This document shows positions 36,389 to 45,727 of a stretch of DNA of 64,000 nucleotides, piece after piece. The stretch's first letter is position 1. Every line of letters starts with the position of its first letter. Source of the stretch: Halomonas organivorans (lineage in GTDB: Bacteria; Pseudomonadota; Gammaproteobacteria; Pseudomonadales; Halomonadaceae); assembly GCF_014192055.1 (NCBI RefSeq), contig NZ_JACHXM010000006.1, positions 1 to 64,000 of the forward strand, read 5' to 3'. A program made the translations under genes and the position numbers. Under the pieces are notes generated by a model. That model worked only from the letters and a program-made list of their open reading frames with translations. It had not been told where the DNA came from and did no database searches.

Positions 36389-38113
36389 CTAGGGCTCGGG
36401 TGGCCGGCCTTCCCAGATGGCAGGGAGGCCGGCGTCGGCGAGCTCGCCATCGCGGTCGTACATCGGTTGCCCCTGGAGAAAGCTCATCTCGACCTCGGTG
36501 CGGTGCAGATTGCCGCGGACCTCACGCGAAAAGGGGTCGTGGTCGAGCACGATCAGGTCGGCTGACTTGCCGACCTCGAGCGAGCCGGTTTCGTCTTCCA
36601 GTCCCATGGCGTAGGCCCCGTTGAGGGTCGCTACGCGCAGTGCTTCCTCCAGGCCGATAGGCGTGCCGAAGCGCTCCTCTCCGGTTTCCCAGGGGTTCTG
36701 CCGCGTGACCAGGGTCTCCAGGGCCAGCCAGGGGTCGATGGAGGCCACCGGGAAATCGGTGCCGAACACCGCCACGCCCTCGGCGTCCAGTACGCCACGC
36801 AGATCATAGGCTCGCGACAGCCTTTCGGCCCCGTAGCCGGCGCGAGCCCCGGAGGTGAAACGCGAGGGATACCAGGCGGCCGGCGAAAACTCGGCGATCA
36901 CGTCCAGCTCGGCGAAGCGGGCGAGATTACCCTCGTGGAGGATGGTGCTGTGGGCGCACTGGTGGCGCACGCCGGGCCCGTTGGCCTGCCGGGTGGCGGC
37001 CACGGCATCCAGGAACAGGTCGGAGGCGCCGTCGCCGGTGCAGTGTGCGATCACCCTGATGCCGCGGCGGTCCATGTCGATCAGCATGTCGCGCAGATGC
37101 TCGGGGGTCAGGTTGATCTTGCCGCGCCATTCGTCGTTGCTGTCCCATGGGGTGAGGAGGAAGGAGGAGCGAGGCTCCACGGTGCCGTCGAAATGGAACT
37201 TCACGGCGTTGGCGTTGAGGCGGCTGCTGGCATAGTAGTGGCGTTCGCCGCTGAGCAGCTCCCAGCGCCGCTTGACCGGGAAGATGTCGTCCTGCCAGCT
37301 GATCGCGGCTTCCACGCGAAGGCTCAAGCGTCCGGCATCGTCGAGCTCCTTGAGGGCGGCCAGGCGCTGTTCGCAGACGTGCACGTACTTGGTGGCGGTG
37401 ACGCCGCGGCTGGTCTGGAAATGCATGCCCTCCTCGTAGGCGCGACGCAGCACGGCGACCGGCGTTGGCGGCATGGCGGCGTGGATCATGGCGTAGGCAC
37501 CGTCGATCATCAGCCCGGTGGGTTCGCCGGTCAGCGGATCGCGCTCCATGTAGCCGTTTCGCGGGTCGGGGGTATGCCGATCGATACCGGCCATGGCCAG
37601 TGCCTTGCTGTTGACCATCATGGTGCCCCACATGCGGTCGAGGATCGCCACCGGACGGTCGGGCATGATGTCGTCGAGCCAGGCGCGGCCGGGAGTCAGT
37701 CCGGCCTGGCGGAAGGTATAGCGCACGAAGTAGGCGCCGTGGATCCAGCCGTCGCCGGGGTGGCGGGCGGCGTAGTCGAGGATGGCCTGTTCGACCTGTT
37801 CCGGGGTGGGATCCTCGATGCCGATCTTGAGCGAGTCGTCGTACTTGGCCGCCAGGCCGAGATCCGGATGGGTGTGCATGTCATGCAGGCCTGGCATCAC
37901 GAAGCGGCCGTTCAGCGACATGACCCGGGTCGCGGGACCGATCCACTCGGCCACGCTGTCGGCATCCCCCACGGCGCATAGCCGCCCACCCGCCATGGCC
38001 AGTGCGTCGGCCCATGGACGTGCCGGATCGAGCGTGTAGAGGGTGCCGTCCAGCAGGACGATGTCGGCATGCGACGGGCGTGGGGCATGGCTGGAACGCC
38101 AGGGGTCGAGCAT
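36389..38113 (-). CDS. YtcJ-type metal-dependent amidohydrolase
   Basis: 574 residues, the size of the Amidohydro_3/YtcJ group. Metal ligands are seen in VMPGLHDMHTHPDLG (HxH), IAHCTGDGASDLFLDA and VRHQCAHSTIL; FGTDFPVASIDPW supplies the catalytic aspartate. KSADLIVLDHDPFS closes the outer beta-sandwich. No signal peptide, so cytoplasmic; it hydrolyses an amide or N-formyl-like bond of unknown substrate. The ATG at 38113 is chosen for the near-perfect GGAGGTGAT at the right distance. The LysR gene lies 107 bases upstream on the same strand, so substrate and control may be shared with the divergent M20 operon. Confidence 0.88.
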   Translation of the reverse strand: MLDPWRSSHAPRPSHADIVLLDGTLYTLDPARPWADALAMAGGRLCAVGDADSVAEWIGPATRVMSLNGRFVMPGLHDMHTHPDLGLAAKYDDSLKIGIEDPTPEQVEQAILDYAARHPGDGWIHGAYFVRYTFRQAGLTPGRAWLDDIMPDRPVAILDRMWGTMMVNSKALAMAGIDRHTPDPRNGYMERDPLTGEPTGLMIDGAYAMIHAAMPPTPVAVLRRAYEEGMHFQTSRGVTATKYVHVCEQRLAALKELDDAGRLSLRVEAAISWQDDIFPVKRRWELLSGERHYYASSRLNANAVKFHFDGTVEPRSSFLLTPWDSNDEWRGKINLTPEHLRDMLIDMDRRGIRVIAHCTGDGASDLFLDAVAATRQANGPGVRHQCAHSTILHEGNLARFAELDVIAEFSPAAWYPSRFTSGARAGYGAERLSRAYDLRGVLDAEGVAVFGTDFPVASIDPWLALETLVTRQNPWETGEERFGTPIGLEEALRVATLNGAYAMGLEDETGSLEVGKSADLIVLDHDPFSREVRGNLHRTEVEMSFLQGQPMYDRDGELADAGLPAIWEGRPPEP

Positions 38114-38220
38114 CGGTATCACCTCCATTGTTGTGCCGAATTCACCATAAGCCAGGTAAACCGGCAGGGAGGTGGTATTTTCTTGCGCCTATGGTGAACG
38201 ATCTTGGCGCATCGGTGGCC

Positions 38221-39147
38221 TCAGCCGGCGGCGGTCGCCGAGGTGCCGAGCAGCCGCTCCAGCAGTTTCTTCAGCCAGTCGCTGAAGGCCTGGACGTTGG
38301 GATCGTCCAGGCGACTGTGGGGCGTGACCAGATAGTAGGAGCGGTCGCTCGGAATGCGCTCGCCGAACGGGCGAACGAGCTGGCCGTGACGCAGGCTGTC
38401 GCCACATACCACATCGTCGCCGATCGCCACGCCTTGGCCGGACAGCGCCGCCTGCAGCACCAGCAGGATATTCGAGAAGTACAGTCCCGCATCCACCTTG
38501 ACGGGGTGCTTGCCTCCGCAGCCCGCCATCCACAGTTGCCAGTCGTGTGCATCGTGCAGGTGCAGCAGGGTGGCGCGGTCCAGGTCGCGAGTCTGGGTGA
38601 TGTTGAGTTCGTTCAGCAGGGTCGGACTGCACACCGGCTGGTACATCGGCTGAGCCAGCATCTCGACGTGATGATCGGTATAGGCGCCGTCGCCGAACAC
38701 CACGAACTGATCGAAGTTGGGCTGATGAATGGTCTCGTTCTCGCGATTGGTGCTGAGGTGCAGGCGGATGGTGGGATAGCTGCGATAGAAGTCGTTGATG
38801 TGGCGGCTGACGACGCTGGCGGCGAAGCCCGGCGGCATGCACACGTGGAGATGGCCGTTGTACTCCTGGTCCGGCAGGTTGGCGTGGATGCGCTCTAGGT
38901 GCTGCAGCACGTCGCGGACTTCCCCGGCATAGAGCTGGCCGGCGGGGGTCAGGGTGACTCCGCGTCCACGGCGCTCGTAGAGGCGCAGGTTCAGCTGGGT
39001 CTCCAGCAACCGCAGCTGGTGGCTGATGGCACTGCGGGTCAGGCTGAGGTAGTCCGCCGCATCGGTAAGGCTGCCCAGGCGAGCCAGGGCCTCGAAGGCG
39101 CGCAGCGCCTGCAGTGAGGGAAGGTGACGGGCTTTTTGTTGAGTCAT
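38221..39147 (-). CDS. LysR-family transcriptional regulator
   Basis: 308 residues. The N-terminal winged helix-turn-helix (LPSLQALRAFEALARLGSLT, then AADYLSLTRSAISHQLRLLE, LYERRGRGVTLTPAG) is of the GcvA-like LysR class. The C-terminal periplasmic-binding-protein-like domain would sense an inducer. It is divergent from the M20/TRAP operon across 93 AT-rich bases, the standard arrangement for LysR control of a neighbouring catabolic operon. The longer open frame upstream is not used; the ATG at 39147 gives a normal N terminus. Confidence 0.92.
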   Translation of the reverse strand: MTQQKARHLPSLQALRAFEALARLGSLTDAADYLSLTRSAISHQLRLLETQLNLRLYERRGRGVTLTPAGQLYAGEVRDVLQHLERIHANLPDQEYNGHLHVCMPPGFAASVVSRHINDFYRSYPTIRLHLSTNRENETIHQPNFDQFVVFGDGAYTDHHVEMLAQPMYQPVCSPTLLNELNITQTRDLDRATLLHLHDAHDWQLWMAGCGGKHPVKVDAGLYFSNILLVLQAALSGQGVAIGDDVVCGDSLRHGQLVRPFGERIPSDRSYYLVTPHSRLDDPNVQAFSDWLKKLLERLLGTSATAAG

Positions 39148-39197
39148 TTTTGACAATCGGATGATTATTTCTGACTTTTGATGAGTTGAGTTTGATT

Positions 39198-39203
39198 TAT
39201 AGT
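39198..39203 (+). promoter_or_regulatory. Candidate -10 box of the M20-TRAP operon
   Basis: TATAGT lies in an AT-rich divergent region (39148-39240) that should also hold the LysR operator. TTTTGA (39176-39181) at 16 bases is a weak -35, as expected for an activator-dependent promoter. Confidence 0.4.
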
Positions 39204-39240
39204 GGGCTGCAAAGCAATAACACTCCTCCGAGGAGCCCAC

Positions 39241-40854
39241 ATGACCACGCAGACCCAGCGCGATGCCCTCAATCGAGGTGTCGAGGGGATGATGCCCCGC
39301 CTTTCCGAGTGGAACCAGACCATCTGGCACTATGCCGAGACCGCCTGGCGGGAATATCGCTCGGTGCGTTTCTATGTCGACCTGCTGCGCGAGCACGGCT
39401 TCGAGGTCGAGGAGGGATCCGGCGGCATGCCGACCGCCTTCTGTGCGACCTGGTCCAACGGTGAGGGGCCTACGCTTGGCGGCTACGCCGAGTATGACGC
39501 CGTACCGGGCAACTGCCAGGCGGCCGACGTGGTCCAGCGTCCCCGCGATGGCCTGAGTCCCTGGGCCGGTGGCCACACCGATCCCCACGCGGCACTGGGC
39601 ATCGGTTCGCTGGGCGGCTTCCTGGCCATGCAGGCGCTGATGAAGGAGCAGGGCATTCCCGGCACCCTGAAGTTCTTCGGCGAGCCGGCCGAGAAGGTTC
39701 GCGGCTCCAAGCCGATCCACGCGGCCCGGGGCTACTACGATGACCTGGATGCGGCGATCAGCTTCCATCCCTTCTATATGCTGCCGCTGTGCAACACGAC
39801 GCGCTGGGACACCCATTGCGGTGCCGCCTACGGCGTCATCTATACCTTCACCTGCGATAGCCCCGAGACCTGGTTGACCGGCGACCACAGCTCGCCCATC
39901 GCGGCGTCGCACGCCAGCGCCCGTGCGCCGGGGGCCAACGATGCGGTCACCCAGATGTACGTCAATGCCAAGGCGTTGCGCGAGCACGTGCTGGCCAGCG
40001 GCCTGAACTGGTCGATGAACGAAGCGATTCTCAACGCCGGCCAGGCCACCGCCGACAACCTGCCGGCCCAGATGGCCCAGATCCAGTATTTCATTCGCGT
40101 GGCCACGGTGGAGCAGGCGGAGCACGTGGTGCGCGGGCTCGATCATATCGCCGAATGCGTCGCCCGGCTGTCGCACTGCCGGGTGGAGCGGCACTGGGTC
40201 GCCAAGTCGCGCCCGGGGCTTGCGAACCATGCGCTGGCCGAGCTGACCTATCGCAACCTGGAGCGGGTCGGCCCGCCGCGTCTCGGCGAGGAAGCCGTCG
40301 AGCTGGCGCGCCAGATACAGGCCAACCTGGGCATGACGCCCATGGAGCGCCCGTTCCTCGCCGACATCGAGGCGCTGCGTCCGCCGCGTGAGGCCGAGCG
40401 GGAGTTGCGCCGCATCCTGGCGCCGACGCAGACCCATTTCACCTCCGACGACTACACCGAGTACAGCTGGCATGCGCCGACGGTGCGCCTCTACATCGGC
40501 CGCCCGGCGCTGGCGCCGAGGGACGACGGCGCCGGCTATCCGGCCTGGGTGATGAATGCCCTGGGCGGCCTGGCCCCTTGCATCGATCCGATGATCGAGA
40601 CCGCGGCCAAGACGGTGGGGCTGACGCTGCTCGACCTCCTGCAGGAACCGGGAGCCCTGGCGGCCGCCCGGGAGGAGTTCGAGGCACGTACCGGTGGCGG
40701 CATCGGGGGCGACGAATGGCTGGCCCCACTGTGCGACTACGACCCGCCGATCGATTTTCGCTGGCCCGAGTATGTCAGTACGCCTCGCGGCGAGCACGAC
40801 TGGGTGATTCCGGCACCCACCGAACGTTCCCGAGACACGCCGCGGAACGCATGA
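39241..40854 (+). CDS. Large M20-family (AbgB-like) amidohydrolase
   Basis: 537 residues, longer than AbgB (about 480). Family elements: LSEWNQTIWHYAETAWREYR, GGYAEYDAVPGNCQ (matches the EYDALPG motif of AbgB), GGHTDPHAALGIGSLGGFL (in place of GHACGHNLLG), FFGEPAEKVRGSKPIHAARG (catalytic Glu) and SFHPFYMLP. The histidine-rich metal motif differs from the family pattern, suggesting a different substrate or metal set. AbgB cleaves aminobenzoyl-glutamate; here an N-acyl or amide conjugate brought in by the TRAP system is more likely. GAGGAG is 6 bases before the ATG. It heads the operon of TRAP, cupin and COG0523 genes. Confidence 0.85.
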   Translation: MTTQTQRDALNRGVEGMMPRLSEWNQTIWHYAETAWREYRSVRFYVDLLREHGFEVEEGSGGMPTAFCATWSNGEGPTLGGYAEYDAVPGNCQAADVVQRPRDGLSPWAGGHTDPHAALGIGSLGGFLAMQALMKEQGIPGTLKFFGEPAEKVRGSKPIHAARGYYDDLDAAISFHPFYMLPLCNTTRWDTHCGAAYGVIYTFTCDSPETWLTGDHSSPIAASHASARAPGANDAVTQMYVNAKALREHVLASGLNWSMNEAILNAGQATADNLPAQMAQIQYFIRVATVEQAEHVVRGLDHIAECVARLSHCRVERHWVAKSRPGLANHALAELTYRNLERVGPPRLGEEAVELARQIQANLGMTPMERPFLADIEALRPPREAERELRRILAPTQTHFTSDDYTEYSWHAPTVRLYIGRPALAPRDDGAGYPAWVMNALGGLAPCIDPMIETAAKTVGLTLLDLLQEPGALAAAREEFEARTGGGIGGDEWLAPLCDYDPPIDFRWPEYVSTPRGEHDWVIPAPTERSRDTPRNA

Positions 40855-40880
40855 CGCATCCCTCCTCAGGAGACATCGCA

Positions 40881-41924
40881 ATGCACAACAACAACGTCGA
40901 ACGTCATCATCTCAAGCCCCTCAAGGTCGCCCTGGCGAGCCTCGCGCTGGCCGGCAGCGCCCTGGCATTCCCCGTCACCGTACTGGCCCAGGACGGCGAG
41001 GTCGTACAGATTCGCATGCAGCGCTACACCGGCACCGAGGAGGACGCGATCTTCCAGCGCTACAAGGACATGCTGGCCGAGGCCAGCGACGGCCGGATCC
41101 AGCTGTCGATCTTCCGCGGTGGCGAGCTGGTGCCCAACGACCAGATGTTCACCACGCTGCGCAGCGGCACCCTGCAGGCCATCTATGGCTACGGCGGGTA
41201 CTGGGGCGGCCAGATGGATACCGGGGTGCTGGAATCCGGCATTCCCATGGCCTGGACCAGTCTCGAGGAGGCCAAGGAGCTGTGGAACGAGCGGGGCCTC
41301 GGCGAGCTGCTGGCCGAGAACTATGCGCGGCAGGGCATCCACTACACCGTGCCGGTCTTCGGCGGCAAGTTCGACCTGCTGACCAAGGAGCCGGTGGAGA
41401 GCCTGGCGGACATGAGCGAGCTCAAGATCCGCGCCACGCCTTCGGTCGCCGCGGTGCTCGAGCACTTCGACATCCCGACCGTCTACATTCCGCCCCAGGA
41501 GTTCTACATCGCGCTGAGCACCAACACCATCGATGGCCTGATCTATGGGGGGCCCTACGACTATTCGGTGCTCAAGCTGGACGAGGTGGCGACGCACTAT
41601 ACCGAGATGAACATGCTCTATCCGGGCTTCGTCGACAACGTGCTGGTCAACCAGCGTTTCTGGGACCAGATGCCGGAAGATCTCCAGCAGATCTTCACCG
41701 AAGTGACCGCCGAGTGGGCCGACTATCGACACCAGAAGTTCGTCGATTGGAACGAGGAGGCGGCCCATCGCTTCGATATCACCCGTCTGCCCGAGGACGA
41801 CATCCTGGCGATGACCGAGGCGGCGCAGGATGTCTGGGATACCGAGGCCGAGAAGTCACCGGTGGCCGCCGAGGCCATCGAGATGATCCGCCAGATGGCC
41901 CGCGACAAGGGTCGCCTCGACTGA
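40881..41924 (+). CDS. TRAP transporter solute-binding protein (DctP type)
   Basis: 347 residues with a signal peptide (ALASLALAGSALAFPVTVLAQ). RMQRYTGTEEDAIFQRYKDM, ISIFRGGELVPNDQMFTTLR-type residues (LSIFRGGELVPNDQM) and EPVESLADMSELKIRATPS, with the arginine that salt-bridges a carboxylate, are typical of DctP. IPPQEFYIALSTNTIDGLIYGG is the second hinge region. It captures an organic acid in the periplasm. It starts 26 bases after the M20 gene and is followed by the two membrane subunits. Confidence 0.93.
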   Translation: MHNNNVERHHLKPLKVALASLALAGSALAFPVTVLAQDGEVVQIRMQRYTGTEEDAIFQRYKDMLAEASDGRIQLSIFRGGELVPNDQMFTTLRSGTLQAIYGYGGYWGGQMDTGVLESGIPMAWTSLEEAKELWNERGLGELLAENYARQGIHYTVPVFGGKFDLLTKEPVESLADMSELKIRATPSVAAVLEHFDIPTVYIPPQEFYIALSTNTIDGLIYGGPYDYSVLKLDEVATHYTEMNMLYPGFVDNVLVNQRFWDQMPEDLQQIFTEVTAEWADYRHQKFVDWNEEAAHRFDITRLPEDDILAMTEAAQDVWDTEAEKSPVAAEAIEMIRQMARDKGRLD

Positions 41925-41937
41925 ACGGGAGCTCGCG

Positions 41938-42507
41938 ATGCAATGGCTTCATGCCTGGATTCGCTGGCAGGACCGCCTGAGCGAGTGGCTCGGGCGGCTC
42001 GTCGCCTGGCTCGGCCTGGCGCTGGTCGGCATGCTGGTCTTCGAGGTGGTGTCGCGCCAGCTGCTGAGTTCGCCGACCAGCTGGGCGCACGAGGCGTCGA
42101 CGCTGACCTATGGCGTCTACGCCATCCTGGCCGGCGCCTATACCGAGAAGTGGCACGGCCACGTGCGGATCGACATCTTTTCCCAGCGCCTGTCGCCTCG
42201 CCATCAGGCGCTGCTGTCGCTGGTCATCAACCTGCTGGTGCTGATGCTGCTGGCGCTGCTGCTGCGCAGTGCCTACGAGTTCGCCATGCAGTCGGTGGCC
42301 ATCCAGGAGCGTTCCTTCCGCAGCACCTGGGCGCCGATCATCTGGCCGTTCAAGGTCATGATTCCGGTGGCCGTGCTGCTGATCATGCTGCAGATGCTGA
42401 CCAACGCCGCCCGCCACCTGTGCACCCTGCTGGGACACCCCGTCGCTTCCGACGACGCGGGCCGTCACGCCACCGAGACCCGGGAGGATGCCGATGGGAA
42501 GCATTGA
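41938..42507 (+). CDS. TRAP transporter small membrane subunit (DctQ type)
   Basis: 189 residues with four hydrophobic segments: LVAWLGLALVGMLVFEVVSR, LTYGVYAILAGAYTEK, LLSLVINLLVLMLLALLLRS and WPFKVMIPVAVLLIMLQML. WAHEASTLTYGVYAILAGAY is the usual DctQ signature region. It overlaps the next gene by 14 bases. GGGAG stands 8 bases before the ATG. Confidence 0.93.
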   Translation: MQWLHAWIRWQDRLSEWLGRLVAWLGLALVGMLVFEVVSRQLLSSPTSWAHEASTLTYGVYAILAGAYTEKWHGHVRIDIFSQRLSPRHQALLSLVINLLVLMLLALLLRSAYEFAMQSVAIQERSFRSTWAPIIWPFKVMIPVAVLLIMLQMLTNAARHLCTLLGHPVASDDAGRHATETREDADGKH

Positions 42508-43816
42508 TCCGATCCTGCTGACGCTGCTGATGTTCGGGGCGATGCTGACCCTGATGTTCTTCGGCGTTCCGCTGGCCTGGACCCTGATGGGCGTCGGCGT
42601 GGGGTTCGGCTACTGGATCTGGGGGCCGGACAGCCTGGGCATCATGATGCCGTCGGTCTTCGGCCTGATGAACGAGTTCATCCTGGTCGCGCTGCCGCTG
42701 TTCATCCTGATGGGCATGATCCTGGAGCGTTCCGGCATCGCCGACGATCTGTTCGAGATGATCTACAAGATCATGGGCAGTGTGCGCGGCGGACTCGGCA
42801 TGGGTACCGTGGTGATCTGCGCGCTGATCGCGGCCATGGTCGGCATCACCGGTGCGGCGACGGTGAGCCTTGGGCTGATTGCGCTGCCGGCGATGCTCAA
42901 GCGCGGCTACAGCAAGCAGCTGTCGGCGGGGGCCATCATGGCCGGCGGTGCCCTGGGGTTCCTGATTCCGCCGTCGCTGGTGATGATCCTCTACGCCTTC
43001 CTGACCCGGGAATCGGTGGGCAAGCTGTTTGCCGCCGGCGTCATGCCAGGCCTGATGCTGGCCGGCATCTACATCCTCTACATCGGCATTCGCTGCTATC
43101 GATCGCCGCACCTGGGGCCGCCCATCGAGGCCTCCGAGCGCATCGGCGGGCTCGACAAGCTCAAGGCACTGAACGCCATGGTGCTGCCCGGATCGCTCAT
43201 CGCCGTGGTGCTCGGCACCATGGCAACGGGGATGGCATCGCCCACCGAGGCGTCCGCCCTGGGGGCCAGCGGTGCCATGCTGTGCGCACTGGTGCACGGC
43301 AAGCTCAACCTGACCATGCTCAGCAGCGCTCTCTACAGCACGGCCCGGATCATGGGCATGCTGATGTGGATCATGATCGGGGCGGTGATCTTCTCCAAGA
43401 TCTACATCGCGCTGGGGGCCGGGCAGGCGATCGTCGGCCAGGTGATGGCGGCCGAGCTGAGTCCCTATCTGGTGCTGACGGTGATCCTGCTCAGCTACCT
43501 GATCCTGGGCATGTTCCTCGACGACTCGGCGATCCTGTTCATCACGGTCCCGCTCTACGTGCCGATCATCAAGGCGCTGGGCTTCGACCCGATCTGGTTC
43601 GCGACGCTGTTCGTGCTGGCCATGCAGAGCGCCTACCTGACGCCGCCGTTCGGCTACAACCTCTTCTACATGCGCTCCGTCGCGCCGCCCGAGGTCACCA
43701 CCGGGGACCTCTACCGCTCGGTACTGCCGTTCCTCGCCATGCAGATCCTGGGCATCGTGCTGCTGGTGATGTTCCCGCAGATCGCGCTGTGGCTGCCCGA
43801 GCTCATCTTCGACTAG
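42494..43816 (+). CDS. TRAP transporter large membrane subunit (DctM type)
   Basis: 440 residues with about 11-12 membrane helices. Typical DctM stretches: ALPLFILMGMILERSGIADD, GLIALPAMLKRGYSKQLSAG, ILMLYAF-like segments with IPPSLVMILYAFLTRESVGK, and LDDSAILFITVPLYVPIIKA near the C terminus. It uses the sodium gradient to import the solute held by DctP. The second of two close ATG codons (42494) is chosen because GGGAGG is too near the first. Confidence 0.93.
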   Translation: MGSIDPILLTLLMFGAMLTLMFFGVPLAWTLMGVGVGFGYWIWGPDSLGIMMPSVFGLMNEFILVALPLFILMGMILERSGIADDLFEMIYKIMGSVRGGLGMGTVVICALIAAMVGITGAATVSLGLIALPAMLKRGYSKQLSAGAIMAGGALGFLIPPSLVMILYAFLTRESVGKLFAAGVMPGLMLAGIYILYIGIRCYRSPHLGPPIEASERIGGLDKLKALNAMVLPGSLIAVVLGTMATGMASPTEASALGASGAMLCALVHGKLNLTMLSSALYSTARIMGMLMWIMIGAVIFSKIYIALGAGQAIVGQVMAAELSPYLVLTVILLSYLILGMFLDDSAILFITVPLYVPIIKALGFDPIWFATLFVLAMQSAYLTPPFGYNLFYMRSVAPPEVTTGDLYRSVLPFLAMQILGIVLLVMFPQIALWLPELIFD

Positions 43817-43832
43817 CAAGCAGGAGATCTTC

Positions 43833-44141
43833 ATGACCCATTCCGCGATACCCGCCGTCGCGACGCGACAGATCGAGGATGATGGCGTGATCGTCACCCG
43901 CTGGGACTTTGCTCCCGGTGCGCAGACCGGCTGGCATCGACACGCCCTGGACTATGTCGTGGTGCCCTTGGTGGATGGCGTGATGAGGCTGGAGACCGAC
44001 GCGGGCAGCGGGCAGGAGCGAGTGTCCGCCGGGGTCTCCTATCGTCGGCCGGCCGGCGTCGAGCACAACGTGATCAACGCGGGGGAGGACGCGTTCGCCT
44101 TCGTCGAGATCGAGCTCAAGGGAACCCATGAAGGGAGCTGA
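43833..44141 (+). CDS. Cupin-domain protein
   Basis: 102 residues forming one cupin barrel. VTRWDFAPGAQTGWHRHALDYV holds the first metal motif (G..HxH; GWHRHALDY), and RRPAGVEHNVINAGEDAF the second (histidine in VEHNV). Small cupins of this kind bind divalent metal and may act as isomerases, dioxygenases or sensors. The gene overlaps the preceding open frame of the COG0523 gene only if the earlier ATG (44128) of that gene is used. CAGGAGATC precedes its ATG. Confidence 0.85.
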   Translation: MTHSAIPAVATRQIEDDGVIVTRWDFAPGAQTGWHRHALDYVVVPLVDGVMRLETDAGSGQERVSAGVSYRRPAGVEHNVINAGEDAFAFVEIELKGTHEGS

Positions 44142-44145
44142 CGAG

Positions 44146-45087
44146 ATGACGGCAAGCACGTTGGGCGTGACCGTGGTGGCCGGCTTTCTCGGCGCCGGCA
44201 AGACGACCCTGGTGAATCACCTGCTGGCCCATGCCGGGGGGCGACGCCTGGGGGTCATGGTCAACGACTTCGGGGCGCTCAACATCGATGAAGCGCTGAT
44301 CGACGAGCGCCGCGACGACCTGATCACGCTGAGCAACGGCTGCGTATGCTGCAGCCTGCAGGGTGAACTGTCCTCGGCGATCGAGTCGTTGCTGGCGCAG
44401 CGCGCCGGACGACTCGATCACCTGCTGATCGAGTGCAGCGGGGTGTCGGATCCGGCGCGGGTGGTGAACGTGCTGGGCTACCCGCGGATCCGTGCCCGGG
44501 CGCGCCTCGAGGGCGTCATTACCCTGGTCGATGCCGCCCTCGACCGCGAGGCGCTCGCGCCCGCCCTTCGCCACCTGGTGGCGTCCCAGGTCGAGCATGC
44601 CGACCTGGTACTGATCAACAAGGTCGACCTGGTGGACGAGGCGAGGGTGACGGCACTGGAGGACGCCTTGCTGCTGCCCGACAGCCGCCATCTGCGCACC
44701 ACCCAGGCGGCCTTGCCGCCGGACGCGGTGTTCCTGCCGCGTCTGTCGACGCAGCCGGCCAAGCGCCCCCGCGATGGCAGTGACGGCGCGGCGACCAGCC
44801 TGGAAGCGCTGGGGCTCAGGAGTCTCAGCTGGGAATGCGAGGGGGCGGTGGCCACGCAGCCGCTGCGTGAGCTGCTCGACGGCATGCCCCGGGAAATCCT
44901 GCGCTTCAAGGGCGTGGTGCGGCTGGATGATGGAAGGCGACTGGTCCTCCAGCGGGCCGCCGGGCGCCTGACCAGCCAGGAACTGGATGCCTCGGGGCAG
45001 GGCGGCAGTCGCCTGGTGTTCATCGGCGAACAGGCGCCTGCGCCCTGGGCGTGGCTCGCGCATCGCCTCGAATGCCTGGCGTCGTGA
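44146..45087 (+). CDS. COG0523 (CobW-family) metal-chaperone GTPase, second copy
   Basis: 313 residues. Walker A TVVAGFLGAGKTTLVNHLLA, metal motif SNGCVCCSLQGEL (CxCC), LLIECSGVSDPARVVNVL (Walker B and switch II) and a normal base-specificity motif LVLINKVDLVDE. The C-terminal domain has EILRFKGVVRL. Located at the end of the M20-TRAP-cupin operon, it is a plausible metal-delivery factor for the M20 hydrolase or the cupin, both metal enzymes. The ATG at 44146 has GGGAG at good spacing and avoids overlap with the cupin gene. Confidence 0.9.
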   Translation: MTASTLGVTVVAGFLGAGKTTLVNHLLAHAGGRRLGVMVNDFGALNIDEALIDERRDDLITLSNGCVCCSLQGELSSAIESLLAQRAGRLDHLLIECSGVSDPARVVNVLGYPRIRARARLEGVITLVDAALDREALAPALRHLVASQVEHADLVLINKVDLVDEARVTALEDALLLPDSRHLRTTQAALPPDAVFLPRLSTQPAKRPRDGSDGAATSLEALGLRSLSWECEGAVATQPLRELLDGMPREILRFKGVVRLDDGRRLVLQRAAGRLTSQELDASGQGGSRLVFIGEQAPAPWAWLAHRLECLAS

Positions 45088-45097
45088 CGCGCGTCGG

Positions 45098-45724
45098 CTA
45101 GGCGAGCGGAGGGCGAGAGACGGCAATACCCAGCAGTCGCGAGGCGGCGTCGAGTCCGATCGCCTGGAGTTCGCGAATGTCGAGACTCTCGGCGGACAGC
45201 GCGCCTTCGATCCACAGCCCATCGATCAGCCCGTTGACGGCGACAGAGAGCCGGCGCAGTTCGGTCTCGCCCGGCGCCAGGCCGTGCTCCGCCAGGGCCC
45301 CATGGATGAGCTCCTGGAAGGCCTGGGTGGTGCGGGCGTACCAGTGCCGGCGAATGTCGGCCATGGCCGCGTCGTGATGGGCCAGCGGCAGGAAGTTGGC
45401 CCACAGCAGCAGGCTGTCCGGGGTGACGATGGGCGGCGATAGATTGGCCAGCAGGTAGCGCTCCAGCCGTTCGCATGCCGTGGTGTCGTGGCCAGCGATG
45501 GTGCCGTGGGCCGCCTCGAAGAGGCGCTCCAGGAAGCGCCGGTAGGCGGCCTGGAGAATCCCGTCCTTGCTCTTGAAGTAGAAGCGTATCAAGCCATTGG
45601 TGACGCCGGCGTAGTCGGCGATGTTGCGTACCGTGGCCGCAGAGATGCCTTCCCGGGCGATGCAGGTGAGGGTGGCATCGATCAGGGCACTTTCGCGGTC
45701 GTTGCTGGCACGCCGGGTCGTCAT
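45098..45724 (-). CDS. TetR-family regulator (BetI-like)
   Basis: 208 residues. The N-terminal HTH (LIDATLTCIAREGISAATVR, NIADYAGVTNGLIRFYFKSK) is typical of TetR and close in pattern to BetI. The C-terminal ligand domain has LLLWANFLPLAHHDAAMADI and VAVNGLIDGLWIEGAL, seen in BetI-type regulators. It lies 3 bases after the DDAH-like gene on the same strand and probably represses the divergent promoters at 46.6-46.7 kb. Confidence 0.9.
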   Translation of the reverse strand: MTTRRASNDRESALIDATLTCIAREGISAATVRNIADYAGVTNGLIRFYFKSKDGILQAAYRRFLERLFEAAHGTIAGHDTTACERLERYLLANLSPPIVTPDSLLLWANFLPLAHHDAAMADIRRHWYARTTQAFQELIHGALAEHGLAPGETELRRLSVAVNGLIDGLWIEGALSAESLDIRELQAIGLDAASRLLGIAVSRPPLA

Positions 45725-45727
45725 GGC

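Noticed and set aside
42383..43897. Minus-strand open frame of about 500 codons rich in His, Gln and Asp opposite dctM
   Set aside because: Shadow of a membrane-protein gene; composition typical of antisense of Leu/Ile/Met-rich helices.
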